From NCBI RefSeq assembly GCF_014851395.1, contig NW_024043372.1:20692977-20756976 (forward strand): a DNA stretch of 64,000 bases, read 5' to 3'. Position numbers and translations under genes: made by a program. How positions within the stretch are numbered: the stretch's first letter is position 1; each line of letters starts with the position of its first letter. The notes beneath the pieces are model-generated. The model was not told where the DNA came from, did not search any database, and worked only from the letters and a program-made list of their open reading frames with translations. Of this stretch, positions 12,270 through 23,729 are shown in pieces. Origin of the DNA: Micropterus salmoides. Its lineage: Eukaryota; Chordata; Actinopteri; Centrarchiformes; Centrarchidae.

Positions 12270-12403
12270 GCGGCAACACGCATGCGTCAAGCGCACAGGA
12301 AAGGTATAAGGGGAAGAAGAAGAAACTCTTCTTGTCGGATTCCTCCCTTGCAAACGGGTAGCTTTGCTTCAGCACTTAAGTTTCTCCACTTGTCGGCAGC
12401 AAG
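12270..12403 (+). promoter_or_regulatory. probable eno1 promoter and non-coding first exon
   Basis: A GC-richer island contains gggggcgg (about 12265), a TATA-like ggtataaggg near 12303, then a pyrimidine-rich candidate start region (cttcttgtcggattcctccc) about 30 bases on. A potential donor AAG|GTAGCG ends the exon at 12403. It lies 2.6 kb upstream of the eno1 start codon, on the same strand. An untranslated first exon is usual for ENO1. Inference only. Confidence 0.4.
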
Positions 12404-12699
12404 GTAGCGACACCTGTTTGCACAGTCTTCGCCATTGTTAGCAGAGACATTTCATTTATTTGTTTTTATTTGGGCGTAGCGTTTGTCTGTCAACATGCTC
12501 GCGTTCTCGTTTCACGTATAGCGTTGAACTGAATGCAGTTGGCTTGCTAGTTAGATAACTTGATGCTCCAATCGGAAACGTTGCGTTTGGGCTCTGGATA
12601 AAAGTTTGACAAGCTGAACGTTTTATGTATGTTTTTATACACTGACAAAACCTGTTTCTGGACAGAAATTATATTTTGTTTGATTTTATAATATGTGCA

Positions 12700-13605
12700 G
12701 TTAGCTTATTTGCCCCCACCCATGCAGCTACAACAGCTTCCACTCTTCTAGAAAAGAATATAAACCAAGATGTTGGTTTGTCTATGGGAACTTTTGCCCC
12801 TTCATCCAGAAGAGCATTTGTGAGGTCAGACACTGATGTCGGACGAGAGGCCTGGCTCGCGATCTGTAGTTCATCCCAAAGGTGTAGGGTTGAGCAGTCA
12901 GGCAGGTGACGCTCTCCTGGTATTCAACAAATCCAGACTCGTCCCGCAGACTGCCAGATAGAGAAGCGTGATTAATCACACCACATAACACGTTTTCACT
13001 GCTCCACAGTCCAGTGACCGCGTGCTTTACACCACTCCACTCCGTGATGTAAGGCTTGCACGCAGGTGCTCGGCCATGGAAACCCACGAAGCTTCCGGCG
13101 CACAGTTTTTGTGCTGATATTAACGCCAGAGGAGGTTAGGTATTCAATATTGTTGTTACACATTCATGGCAATAAAGCTAACTTGAATTGAATTGTTAGG
13201 AACTCTGCAGTTATTGAGTCAGCAGAGAATTAGTGACTTTTACGCACCATGCGCCTCTGTTCCGCGACATAACGTTAGCTCTGTAACTTTACGTGGTCTG
13301 ACACTCTGTGGCTGAGTTGCTGTGGTTCCTATACAATTCCGCTTTGCAATAATACTACTTATAGTTGATCATGGCGTATCTAGGAGGGAAGAAATTTCAC
13401 AAACGGACTTGTTGCACCTGTGGCATCCTGTTACCATACCATGCTCAAATTCATTGAGCTCTTTAGAACGACCCATTCTTTCACAAATGTTTGCAAAGGC
13501 AGACTGAATGGCTGGGTTTCATATACATGAGGCAATGGGACTGAATGAAATGCTTACTAGTTTAATAATTAAGGTGTATCCCACACTTTTGTTCATATAG
13601 TATAG
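12700..13605 (-). mobile_element. decayed Tc1/mariner-like element, second family
   Basis: Many segments resemble a common fish Tc1-like transposase gene read in reverse: agagcatttgtgaggtcaga, then ggcctggctcgcgatctgtag, then cggccatggaaacccacgaa, then cattgagctctttagaacga. It ends with a cccacacttttgttcatata type terminal repeat near 13577-13603. No intact frame remains. A short LINE tail is inserted at about 13141-13196. It lies within the first (5' UTR) intron inferred for eno1. Confidence 0.6.
13141..13196 (+). mobile_element. short LINE 3' tail nested in the Tc1 copy
   Basis: The segment catggcaataaagctaactt followed by GAATTGAATTG matches the short-period tails of fish L2-type LINEs. 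It interrupts the Tc1-like sequence on both sides, so it inserted later. Confidence 0.4.
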
Positions 13606-14069
13606 TTTGACATCAGATCTACTAAGGGACAATGTGTTGTAAGGCAAGCTCAGTATGAAAAGGTCTGGATCTTTGTTAATTTTCAGTGGGAAAATCTTAC
13701 CAACTTCCTGTGCTATATTAGTCCAAAAGTCTGAGATCCAGGGACACTCGCAGAAATTGTAAATTTTTCTTACATTTAATACATACAGGAGAGATCTGGT
13801 TATTAGTTTTATTAAGTATAAAGTGCATTATATGGAGTATTTTTATATTGAGGCATTTATTTAATACTATAAATATTATTCTAATGAAATGTCAAATTTT
13901 TGTTAAAGTTGCTGGTAGAACATATAGAACAGGCTAAAGTGCAAAACCTTGTTTTCAGATGGTCATCTGCTATATTGCATATTATCTGCTATGGGCATAA
14001 ATATTTTAATTCTTGTCCTTACATGCACAAAACACCTGGAAAAAAAAAAATTGTCCATCAGAGCCAAAG

Positions 14070-14155
14070 TTACCATATTCGAATGTCTTTGTCTGACCAG
14101 CAGTCCAAAACCCACAGATATTTCATTTAAAATAATAGAAGAGTAAGAAGAAATG
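14070..14155 (+). mobile_element. internal fragment of hAT-like MITE, second copy
   Basis: The segment cagcagtccaaaacccacag followed by an aatagaagagtaag block repeats the sequence at 11925-12010. Confidence 0.4.
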
Positions 14156-15044
14156 GTTACTTAGTTAAGTTGGTCCTTCGACCAATCAATCTAATTGTTT
14201 CATCTTTGCTATACAGCGAAACAATACGGTAGGCTACCGTAGACATGTCATCTTAAGTGAAAAGAAGTAGATGTGAAAACAAGGAGGTCTCAGTGTAACT
14301 GTAAAAATGAAGGTAAAGTGTATTCCTGTAGAAATTCCAGCGGTCCCCACTGAGTGACTGAACAGTTATTGGTTGGATCAATTTATCTCTGACCTGTTGG
14401 ATTTTATGGAGCGAATCAGATCTGCCGCTGAGTTAATATGAGGTGTCTGTATCTGGTGTTTAATAATTTTGAAAGCTGGAACAGCAGTTTCCTTAATGTT
14501 GTTGTGTTGGTGAGTTAGCATGCTTGTTTATTTGGCAAGCAAAAGGGGAGGGATTATTGGGATTATTGTGTCACGTGTTAAATGCAGAGGGACTTTGCTG
14601 TGGCTGAGTTTCTGTTGCAATAAAGGTAACATCATAACTCTATGGTAAAACTTAAATTTCTCTACATTTTACTGCAGCAACATAGGTTTCCAGCTCCTAG
14701 CTTAACCTTGCTTTGACAGATGCAGCACTTTCTGCATCCTTACTGACATGTGATTAATCAGATGAGAAGGTCTAATCCAATTATGATGGTAGCATGCCTG
14801 TTAGCACGCCTAAGCTTGCAGCTAGGTCAGGATATTTTTGTGAGTAAGCCCCAAGGAGGAAAGAGACTAAAAGAGGTGCGCCAGTTGTAACAGAAAAATA
14901 GATTTTTTTTATAGAGTTTGAGTTTTTATTTGCATTATTCTGCTGTCTTAAACTAAAGTTCCTACAGGCTGTAGCGCACATTTGTCCAGTGGATTGCCAG
15001 ATAATAACAAGTTCATGTTCTGTCTCATCTCAAGGTTTTACACC

Positions 15045-15354
15045 ATGTCCATTCTCAAGATCCATGCCCGAGAGATCTTTGATTCTCGTGGAAACCCCAC
15101 TGTAGAGGTCGACCTTTACACTGACAACGGTAGGCAACAGTGTTTTGAATTTGTACATTTTGTAAACATGTTGCCAGTGTGCCTAATCTACAAAATAAAT
15201 TTTATTGTCTCTAGTGGTTCTCATGTTTCTGCTCTTCATATACTTGTACATTTCACAGGTTTGTTTAGGGCAGCTGTACCAAGTGGTGCATCTACTGGAA
15301 TCTATGAAGCCTTGGAGCTCAGAGACAATGACAAGTCTCGCTACCTTGGGAAAG
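15045..15354 (+). CDS. eno1: alpha-enolase, first two coding exons (gene cut by assembly gap)
   Basis: Enolase converts 2-phosphoglycerate to phosphoenolpyruvate in cytosolic glycolysis. Coding exon 1 is 15045-15129 (85 bases, donor G|GTAGGC). It gives MSILKIHAREIFDSRGNPTV and then EVDLYTDN. Coding exon 2 is 15259-15354 (96 bases): GLFRAAVPSGASTGIYEALE then LRDNDKSRYLGKG. The phases join exactly. MSILKIHAREIF and LRDNDK favour ENO1 over the ENO2/ENO3 paralogs. The upstream acceptor ctcatctcaag|gtttta sits 10 bases before the ATG. The SGAST loop, which closes over the active site, is present. The next exon should encode the VSKAVEHIN-type segment; it is not in 15355-15645, and nothing after the N run resembles enolase. 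So about 60 of the roughly 434 residues are present. Confidence 0.93.
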
Positions 15355-15645
15355 GTTTGTACACAATTTCTGTTCCTTTTTAACATGAAACAATTAGTTA
15401 ATTGTCAGGTGGTGTGGTTTTTGATATGTACCACCAAATATAAACAAGCTTTGTGGCCTTCGCAGTTTGAAGCAGAATTCAATTTTAATGCAAAATACTA
15501 TATTTTATACTTTTGTTATTCTCACTCTTTCTTTCATCTTTACTCTTTTCTTTTTGCCAGATTTAAAAGGGTTAGTGAGTTTTTTATTGCCTGTGCCTCT
15601 TAATTAAAAACTAATTTTTGTTCATTTAACAGAACATTCAATTAC

Positions 15646-16145
15646 NNNNNNNNNNNNNNNNNNNNNNNNNNNNNNNNNNNNNNNNNNNNNNNNNNNNNNN
15701 NNNNNNNNNNNNNNNNNNNNNNNNNNNNNNNNNNNNNNNNNNNNNNNNNNNNNNNNNNNNNNNNNNNNNNNNNNNNNNNNNNNNNNNNNNNNNNNNNNNN
15801 NNNNNNNNNNNNNNNNNNNNNNNNNNNNNNNNNNNNNNNNNNNNNNNNNNNNNNNNNNNNNNNNNNNNNNNNNNNNNNNNNNNNNNNNNNNNNNNNNNNN
15901 NNNNNNNNNNNNNNNNNNNNNNNNNNNNNNNNNNNNNNNNNNNNNNNNNNNNNNNNNNNNNNNNNNNNNNNNNNNNNNNNNNNNNNNNNNNNNNNNNNNN
16001 NNNNNNNNNNNNNNNNNNNNNNNNNNNNNNNNNNNNNNNNNNNNNNNNNNNNNNNNNNNNNNNNNNNNNNNNNNNNNNNNNNNNNNNNNNNNNNNNNNNN
16101 NNNNNNNNNNNNNNNNNNNNNNNNNNNNNNNNNNNNNNNNNNNNN
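15646..16145. other. assembly gap (500 N)
   Basis: Exactly 500 N, a conventional placeholder for a gap of unknown size. Open frames made of X across it are artefacts. Confidence 0.99.
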
Positions 16146-16721
16146 GCCAAATCCTACATGGGAAGAGCTCCGTGTGTCCTGATTACTGTTTATGGTTGGC
16201 TAGAGAACATGAGAAATGATCGACAAGGCCATTAATCATCTGCATGGATGTTGAATAGGAACGGTGTTTAACAATTCATTTACTAAAGTCAGAAGACCCC
16301 CATTCCTATTTTTGTCTTTTAATAACTTTGAGCACTTTTCAGCAGAACTCTACAAGCACAGAGGACATTTTTAAGTTGGATAACTGATGCTTCAACCAAG
16401 TTTTAGTGTCTGTTTTTAAAAAGGAACTCACTTCACCTGACAGGAGTAGGAAGTGTTAAATGGGCTGACGGCTGATGGATTAAAAACCCTGGAAATCAGT
16501 AATTGTACACAAAGCTAACCCATAATATTGCTCCAATATGTTTTGGAGAAAGAAATCATCCAATGATTTGTTTCCAAATGATTCGATGACTCCAGTATTG
16601 CTACTGAAGCTGAAATATTTGTCAGTTTTGTCTTTTTATTCCTGAGCTGTACTTGAACTTGTTCATACATCAGAGGCTTTTGATTTGCAAGCTATAACTG
16701 TAACGACACATGAACACCTTT

Positions 16722-16743
16722 GGGGGGGGGGGGGGGGGGGGGG
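16722..16743. repeat. poly-G tract
   Basis: Twenty-two consecutive G. Such a tract is difficult to sequence and can form G-quadruplex structures. Confidence 0.95.
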
Positions 16744-17631
16744 CAGGTTATTCCATGGTCTTAATTGTATTGTTGCACGTCTGCAAGCTTGCTGCCCATG
16801 AAAAAAAACTGCACTCACTGCACTTGAAAAAGTGTCCACATAACGAGAGATGCCAAATACACTAACTTACATTATTCTTAACTTTGCCTGAAAGAGCACT
16901 GAAGGGAAGAGGCACTCAGTTTGTACACAGCCACCTGAGCATGCATGCACTTAAATCACAGCTTGTGTCTTTTTAAAGAAACACAAAACACTTTTTTTAT
17001 TTCAATAGCGGTGTGTTATAGCATTGTCTCTGCTTTGAATTTAAATACTTTTTTAAAGAGAGAAAAGGCCTCTGAAGGTTGATTTTTAAAAGACAATATT
17101 TATAATTGTCTTAAAAGTCTGAAATGATAATTGGTGAAGGAATACAAAATAATGATTACAAAACTGACTCAGATATAAAGTGCGTATGAGCTTTGTGTGA
17201 TAAGCCACCATAAAACGAATGTGATGGTATTTATATGCCAAAAGACTATGAGGGGATGATATGCTTGTCTTTGTTTACATTATGGGATGATATTTACATT
17301 CAGAATGTGTATTAAAGTTTATTACAGCATTTTATGTGTAAATATCAAAACCACAGAAATTTTCTGTGTGTATATACATACACACATGTGTATTGGGTGT
17401 CAATCTGAAGAGGGTGATCTTCTCATGCATTACTTTGTCAGACTTATGTTGTCACAATTGGGAAAACCTCTATTATGTGCATTTGTTTTCCAATGAAGAA
17501 TTAAAAATGCAAGTGTGTGTGTGTGCATATATTTTTTTTTTTATTCATGTGCTTCATAATTGCTGCATCTTTGGAGTGTATTATTGGACTCATCGCGTGA
17601 CCTTCTTTTCACTTCTGAAGCTCTTTGCCTG

Positions 17632-17653
17632 TTTTTTTTTTTTTTTTTTTTTT
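17632..17653. repeat. poly-T tract
   Basis: Twenty-two consecutive T, followed by pyrimidine-rich sequence. Confidence 0.9.
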
Positions 17654-19040
17654 CTCTCCGCTCTCTCTTCAAATACCCCAATTTTCTGAAGCTCTGCTCT
17701 TCTATTTTTCTCTTCCACTGAATATTTCAAGATGTAGAAATGCCAGCATGAAACCATGAACCCCGGGCACTATTGAAGAAAGAGCCGAACTCTTGAGTGC
17801 TTTTATAGCCGAAGGAAAAGATTCAGCCCTCTTCTACATCTGTACTTTAAGTTTCTTTCTTTCTTTGTGTTCTTGAGTTCACAGAATGTATACCCATTCA
17901 TGTTAAAGCATTTGTTTAATGTGTTAGACTGCGCCACATGCATCCTGTTTTGTGTAATTTCCAGTGCATGTCATTAGGGTTGACATCTTCCCTCTTAACG
18001 TGCTGCATCTCCTCTGCTCTTCCCTTTCGCTCTCCGCATGAGGAGCTTCGTCTTGTTTTGCAATCCTATTATGTCTGCAATTGGATTTCTGTGGAGCCCT
18101 TTAGAGCCGTCTGGCTGAGCTACTAAACCAGCTTTGAATTAAGCAGCTCTTGTGGGTGCTTCCCTAAAGATACACAATACCCTTTAACATACAAAGGAAT
18201 GCAAGGGGAAACCCATTCAATCAAAAAACAAGGCAAAGAAAAGAGAAATTAAGACTTATTAAAAACTGGGTGTTGATTCACATTTTGGGACATACCATAG
18301 ATGGCTGTGTGTTAACATCAGGAAATTGTCTTGAATTCTTTAAATGTGTCAATTGCTATTCCCCATAAGAGGTTGAAGCTCTGCTCTGAATTGCAATGCC
18401 ATTCTGGTCTTTTTTCCCCCTCTTCGCTTCCTCTTCTGGCCCTATTGATCCTCAACCCAACATTCCCAGTATCTGCCTTTGACCAGATGGTTTAAAATAA
18501 AAGTTTACTAAGGTATTAGGGTTAAGCAACCCTGCCTTGTTCTCCTCGCTGCTAAGCACTGAAACAAATGATTAGGAATAATGACAGCTCAGAGCGTCAG
18601 TTAAAAGTTCAGTTCACATGGTGGTGTCATGATATTTAAATTGATGATGACGGACGTTTGCACTTTTTCCTCAGAGTTTGACTTGTTTCTACCCTTGCTT
18701 CAGCTCCGTCCACCAGATTTAAAGCAAAGGTTGGCATTTTTGCTCATGCCCATGTGGACATTGTAAATGAGTTACTGGAAGCTGTAAAGATTTCCTTTTG
18801 TCCGTACTGCCTTCAAATGATTCCCTCTTTGTGTTTTCCGCCCTGGACACTTGTGGTAAAAGAGACAATTTCATACTAAAAGACAGCAACTTTTGAAGAT
18901 CAACTCGTGGTTTGACAACCTGACTGCTGAAGCCTCATAATGGGGGCAGCTGAACTTGCTGTGATTATGAATTTACAAGAACATGGTGCAAATGCAGCAG
19001 CAAGTGCCTAATGACCTTTAGGAAAAAGTAAATAGTGGGG

Positions 19041-19042
<2 letters not shown>

Positions 19043-19100
<58 letters not shown>
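19043..19100. repeat. (GT)29 microsatellite
   Basis: Uninterrupted GT dinucleotide run of 58 bases, followed by ATATATT. Confidence 0.97.
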
Positions 19101-19106
<6 letters not shown>

Positions 19107-19624
19107 TAGTAAATACCTACCTAAGTCAAAGTACCTGCTTTTAAAAATACTTAAGTATCAAAAGTAAAAAGTACTACTAGTATGGTTATGCTTGCCTGGG
19201 GTTGCTGACAAACGATCCATCAAAATAAATTTCTGTCAATCAACTAATCGTTTCAGCTGTACAACTGTTGGGTAGTTTAATGTATTTTAAAAGATTAAAG
19301 AGGTTATATGTAGTTTTTTTTTTTTTTTTTTTTAAATGAAATCTCTTAATTGATGATAATTTTTTACTTCCTTTTTGTCAGTGGGCTTTAGACTGAATTA
19401 GAAATTATAGAAATATGCTTCTAATGTGAAGGTATCTGTTCGGGATATGGCTACATGCGCGCGCTCCCGAGCCTAAGGACATGCAGTCCACTAATACCCA
19501 AAATCAACCACAACACAGACTCCAGCACATACTCCAACATAAACTCCACGTATGGATAAAAAAACACCAATAAAATCTTATGTGCTGAAGCCTGTCAGGC
19601 CAAAGAGAATCAGATAATGAAGGG

Positions 19625-19770
19625 TAATAATAATTAGCTTTATTTATATAGCACTTATCAAACAAAGTACAAAGTGCTTCACAACAAATCACACATAAAA
19701 TACAAAAACAAATAACCACGTGGGTAAAAGATACAGGGGGATAAAATACAGAATATAAGAACAAGGATCA
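19625..19770. mobile_element. dispersed repeat of the 'tttatttatatagcactt' type
   Basis: Contains tagctttatttatatagcac and then caaagtgcttcacaacaaat. I recognise these words as the 3' part of an abundant fish retroposon-type repeat. Boundaries and class are uncertain. Confidence 0.4.
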
Positions 19771-20460
19771 CAATAAAGTATAACAAATATGTTCAGTAGG
19801 AGGTAAGGAAGATAAGACAAGCAAACAAAGTGATAAGAACGGTAGGGCAGGAATAGTAAAACGAGAGGCAGCTCAAATAAAATCTAATATGGGTAAAAAC
19901 AGTCAACATCAGAAAGGCTGATTGTTAGCTTGCCGGATAACGCTGACCAGTTGCTAAGTGTTTATTTTAGCACAGCTCAACCACTTTTAGCTTCGTAACA
20001 TTCAATTTACAACATAACTGCGTAGGACAACACAATGGAAGAGCCATCCACTACAGTAACGTTACTGCAGTCTAACTGTTATAAAGTGTGGCAACAATGT
20101 CATTTATGATATTCAGTCTAGCTCACAAACCGTTATATTATAATCGAATACATTGAACTGTGTTGACATGATAAAGTTAGTTCCAAAAGGCAGGCAATGT
20201 AACATTATCATGTAACAAGCATAGATTAGTTCAACCTCAAGCTGATAAAACTATTACTGTAACGTTACATTGCATTTATTGCAAGATCTCTGTATGAAAG
20301 CGGTTGTGTTTGGATTATGCTCACTCATGAGTTCAAGCGAGTACGCATACAAGCACACTGGTTGCAATCTTAAAACCGCACCGCTTTTGGCTGCTGAAAA
20401 CTCCATATTACCCCATTAAACTCTTCATATGTTTTGTGTGTAAAAATGTTAATTTGTAAA

Positions 20461-20640
20461 GTCACTTGTAACAGAAGCTGCCAGATAAATGTAGTGAAGT
20501 AAAATGTACAAATTTTCCCTCTGAAATTTTGTGGAGTAGAAGTAGAAAGTGGCACGAAAAGAAAATACTCAAGTACAAATACCTCAAATCTGTACTTAAG
20601 TGCAGTATTTGAGGAAATGTACTCCAACACTGATCATGAC
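20461..20640. mobile_element. dispersed 'acttaagtgcag' repeat fragment
   Basis: Words such as aagtagaaagtggcacg, caagtacaaatacctcaaat and acttaagtgcagtatttgag belong to a common fish non-autonomous element. Related words recur at 19115-19180 and 28085-28825. Confidence 0.4.
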
Positions 20641-20939
20641 GTTGCAGTGTTGTCATTATGTTGCTGTTACACTTGTATAAGTTTCAGCGCTGATGATTGT
20701 GGTTTCTTTTATGTTTTAAATACCTTGTAAATTTGGTCATCAGGTGAAAGACGGACAGTACAAGTGGTAAATATTATTGCTCCCCATTTTTATTTATAGT
20801 AAAAATATAAGTACACACTGTACATGCAGGTTTTATAGTGCATCTTCTGATTATTTTATTTTTTCTACAAATTTCTGTTAGGAGCATTTCATTTGTTAAA
20901 CATGTAAAGAGCTCTAAAGTGATTGAGGCCACAGGTCAA

Positions 20940-21020
20940 CATGGCTAAATCACAGAAAAGAGTTCCTTATCTGATCCACAGTTAGGCTGAGTAGCTTTGT
21001 ACTTGAGCCCATGACTGGCA
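20940..21020 (-). other. hdhd3 3' UTR
   Basis: Sequence immediately after the hdhd3 stop codon on the minus strand. Minus-strand AATAAA-like words occur near 20790-20860. Confidence 0.3.
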
Positions 21021-22029
21021 TTAGTCCACATGGTGCTGCAGCTGTGATGGCAGCTCCTCCAGGGAGCAGAGCCGATGCGCTGGAGGAACGTCATGCTTGT
21101 TGTGTCTGTCCAATAGGAACCCGTGGATGCCCACAGACCGAGAGGCGAGGTAGTCATTCACATAGTGGTCCCCGATATGAGCTACACTAGCAGCTGGTAC
21201 ACCACACTTCTGCAGCGCCTGATCAAAGATATTTGGACTCGGCTTTGCCGTACCTGCTTCCTCTGATGTTATCAAAAAGCTGAAGTGAGACAGCAAGCCA
21301 CAAACACGCAAGATCTCTTCTAGGCGTTTGTCAAAGTTTGATACCACACCCAGCTTCAGTCCCAGAGAAGAGCAACTCTCCAGCGCCCCCTCTGAGTCCG
21401 GAAATACCTAAAACAAAGGGACATTTTCAGTGCTACTATGTTTACTATTGTAAACATTAATATAAAAAGCTAACACTAGCAGTAAAAATGCTTTACAAAG
21501 CAAACTTATTAAACAGATTTTCAGTGATCGCAGTACTTTCAATGAAACCTGCTTATTTGACATGTTTTCAAACAATTTTCTAAAGAATGTGTTGTCATTG
21601 TGGTGTATTATTTAACGGAACAGCAGGTATTTATAAATAAAATGAATGAAGAAATGACCATCTTATTCATTCCATGTGCATGCCACATCTGTCATTTACC
21701 TCCCAGTTCTCTGCATTGCAGAAGTTATGATATAGGTTGTGAGCCAATTTATTCAGCAGGGCTGGGTCCTGTATCCTGCACTGGAAGAAAGTGTCCCGCA
21801 CCACGCAAGTCCACCAAGACCGTCCATCCAGGCCCTGAGTGATGCCGTAGTTTGGGTATCTGCTGGAATTATGTCGATATGCCTTGTGGAAAGCAGCTTC
21901 GATCTCCACAGGACTGATGCTCAAGCCCATTCGTTCAGCCTCCTTGTAGTATTGCTCTCCCACGGAAGAACGCACCTTCAGCAGGGTGTCTTTCACATCC
22001 CACAGCACCCATCGCAGAGGAGCTCGCAT
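21021..22029 (-). CDS. hdhd3: haloacid dehalogenase-like hydrolase domain-containing protein 3
   Basis: HAD-superfamily protein with no established substrate. Two coding exons on the minus strand: 22029-21700 (110 codons, ends GAG|gtaaat) and 21407-21021 (acceptor ttttag|GTATTT), in frame, giving 238 residues. HAD motif I is WDVKDTLL (residues about 9-16), the form typical of HDHD3. Motif II is GVVSNFDKR. The motif III Lys is in GTAKPSPNIF, and motif IV is GDHYVND. The all-alpha cap lies between motifs I and II (PNYGITQGLDGRSWW). Start: the ATG at 22029 follows a possible tgtag acceptor, so a 5' UTR exon probably lies further upstream, toward the promoter shared with trub2. The length is close to the human protein (about 250). 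It looks intact. Confidence 0.93.
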
Positions 22030-22768
22030 TACCTACAGAGGAAATATCATAGATGTAAGACTATATAATTTCCAAGCAAACTTGAGAAAATGTGTTTAGT
22101 AAATGTTAAATGATTTAGATAAACCCAAAGCCTATGTCTAAAATCACTGGACTAGTTACTACATAGTACACTGTACTGTAATTGCTATTTAGAAATGTTT
22201 TCCAAATGTCTAGTATTCTAATCAAAGTCAAATCCTATAAAGTGAAGTTAAATATTCCCAGTCTAAGTCAATGTAAAAAGTAATGTACAATAGGTTCTTT
22301 TCTAAGCATACATTTTGACTTGTCATAGTAAGAAAGGCACAGGTGTTACTTATGGCATTAGCAATGGCTCTGTTCTATTCACGTGTCCCACTAAGTCGTG
22401 ACCAGCATGGACAACACCAGGACTCAGCTGAATTGAATTCTGCCAACATTAATTTTAATATTTACTGCTGTTTTTTTTTCTCCTGTGACATATTGCCAAA
22501 ATGTCTAGAAAAACCCTGTTGTGTGTCATTGGTTTGTGGTCATTTATTGTTCCACATGTTTGGGAATATACACCACTAAAGCACATTATCAGCTGAAATG
22601 ATAAGGGCCTTAAGGTGGGTTCTGCATTGATATCTAGGCTTCTTGTCTACCAGTCTTTTGTAGGTGGGAAAGCATTCTTCACAGAAGACATTTTCACTTG
22701 TCATGGAAGGAAAATATCAAGAGTTGCTATAAATAACATTAAAGGGCATGCACACGAAGGGCATGCAT

Positions 22769-23301
22769 ATGAGTGGTCGACCGATATGGGTTTTCCAATG
22801 GCCTATATTTAGAGATCATGATGGCCGATGTACATAATGCCAATATCAAAACAAATAAAAGTCCATGCAGAGTACAATCTAATATGTATAAAAATACATT
22901 CTGTTATGATGTAGATTTCAGAATGTGAAATGTGTTTTCAGGTGTTTGAGAGTAGGGTACAGTCATTCAACTACATTATTCTGTACAGTATGGCATTTAA
23001 TGCTAGTCAGTAATGGTTTTAGATGAGATCTGCTGTCATTTAGGAGAAATGCCTTGACATTTAGAAAAGACAATGGTGACTGAAGAAATTTAGGGCTTAA
23101 AACTAACTTTTTCACCATCTTCCCAAAACTCAGGGGGAGCACTAACGTCCTTACACAGCAGCCACACAGAGAGGCTGCCTGCCAATGTATCCACAGATAT
23201 TTTCTATCGGCTTGTAAGGGCATTGGCCGATGCAGATAATCTCAAAATGCCTGATATCGTCCCGATTAATCGTCCGACTCATAAAATCTGTCTATCACTA
23301 A
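22769..23301. mobile_element. MITE-like element with degenerate terminal inverted repeats
   Basis: The left end reads gagtggtcgaccgatatggg. The right end, reverse complemented, reads ttagtgatagacagatttta. The two agree over most of the first 18 bases (TAGTG-x-T-x-GAC-x-GAT). The interior has repeated GGCCGATG / CATTGGCC words and no coding frame. The termini resemble a fish element that usually begins tagtggtcgaccgat. Confidence 0.55.
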
Positions 23302-23729
23302 TGCACACCCACACAAGTGTTTTCAGTTATTCTGTTTGATTAGACCATTGCTTAGCTTGAGGTGGTTGCAGCTATGCTGCTAATTACATTAGGTCATTGG
23401 ACTCTTAAGTACAAGAAAAATAATAAAGATGTGAATTGTCCTGCATTAAAAGGTGAGATATAAATCAGGTAGATTAAGTGAAAGCACCTGTGTGGATGGA
23501 CCATGGATTTGTAGTAGCTTCGACGTCGATGTTTTATTCAGGTGTCATCATGACAGTGAGCCAGCAATACCAGAACCCTACACTGAAGCACCAAAGTGGA
23601 ATTCAGCCATCATCAAATGTTTAATACACACCTATGCTTTTCCTACTGTGACATCTTAAATGTCTTTGACCCCTACCACCACCACACAAAACTGTGCTTT
23701 GCTTTCTCATGGACACGTCTTGCTCACAT

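Larger units (their letters stand above)
16146..20940. other. no gene seen; simple repeats and diverged elements
   Basis: I found no splice-consistent coding exon here, including none of the missing enolase exons. It holds poly-G 16722-16743, poly-T 17632-17653, (GT)n 19043-19100, poly-T 19314-19333, and the repeat fragments listed separately. CpG/AACGTTA-bearing sequence near 19930-20270 resembles promoter-type DNA, but no gene starts there. Confidence 0.5.

Noticed and set aside
15638..16150. ORFs made of X at both N gaps (also 48041-48815).
   Set aside because: Artefacts of unknown bases.
17366..17689. 107-codon ORF after the first gap.
   Set aside because: Runs through a poly-T tract; hydrophobic content is from low-complexity DNA.
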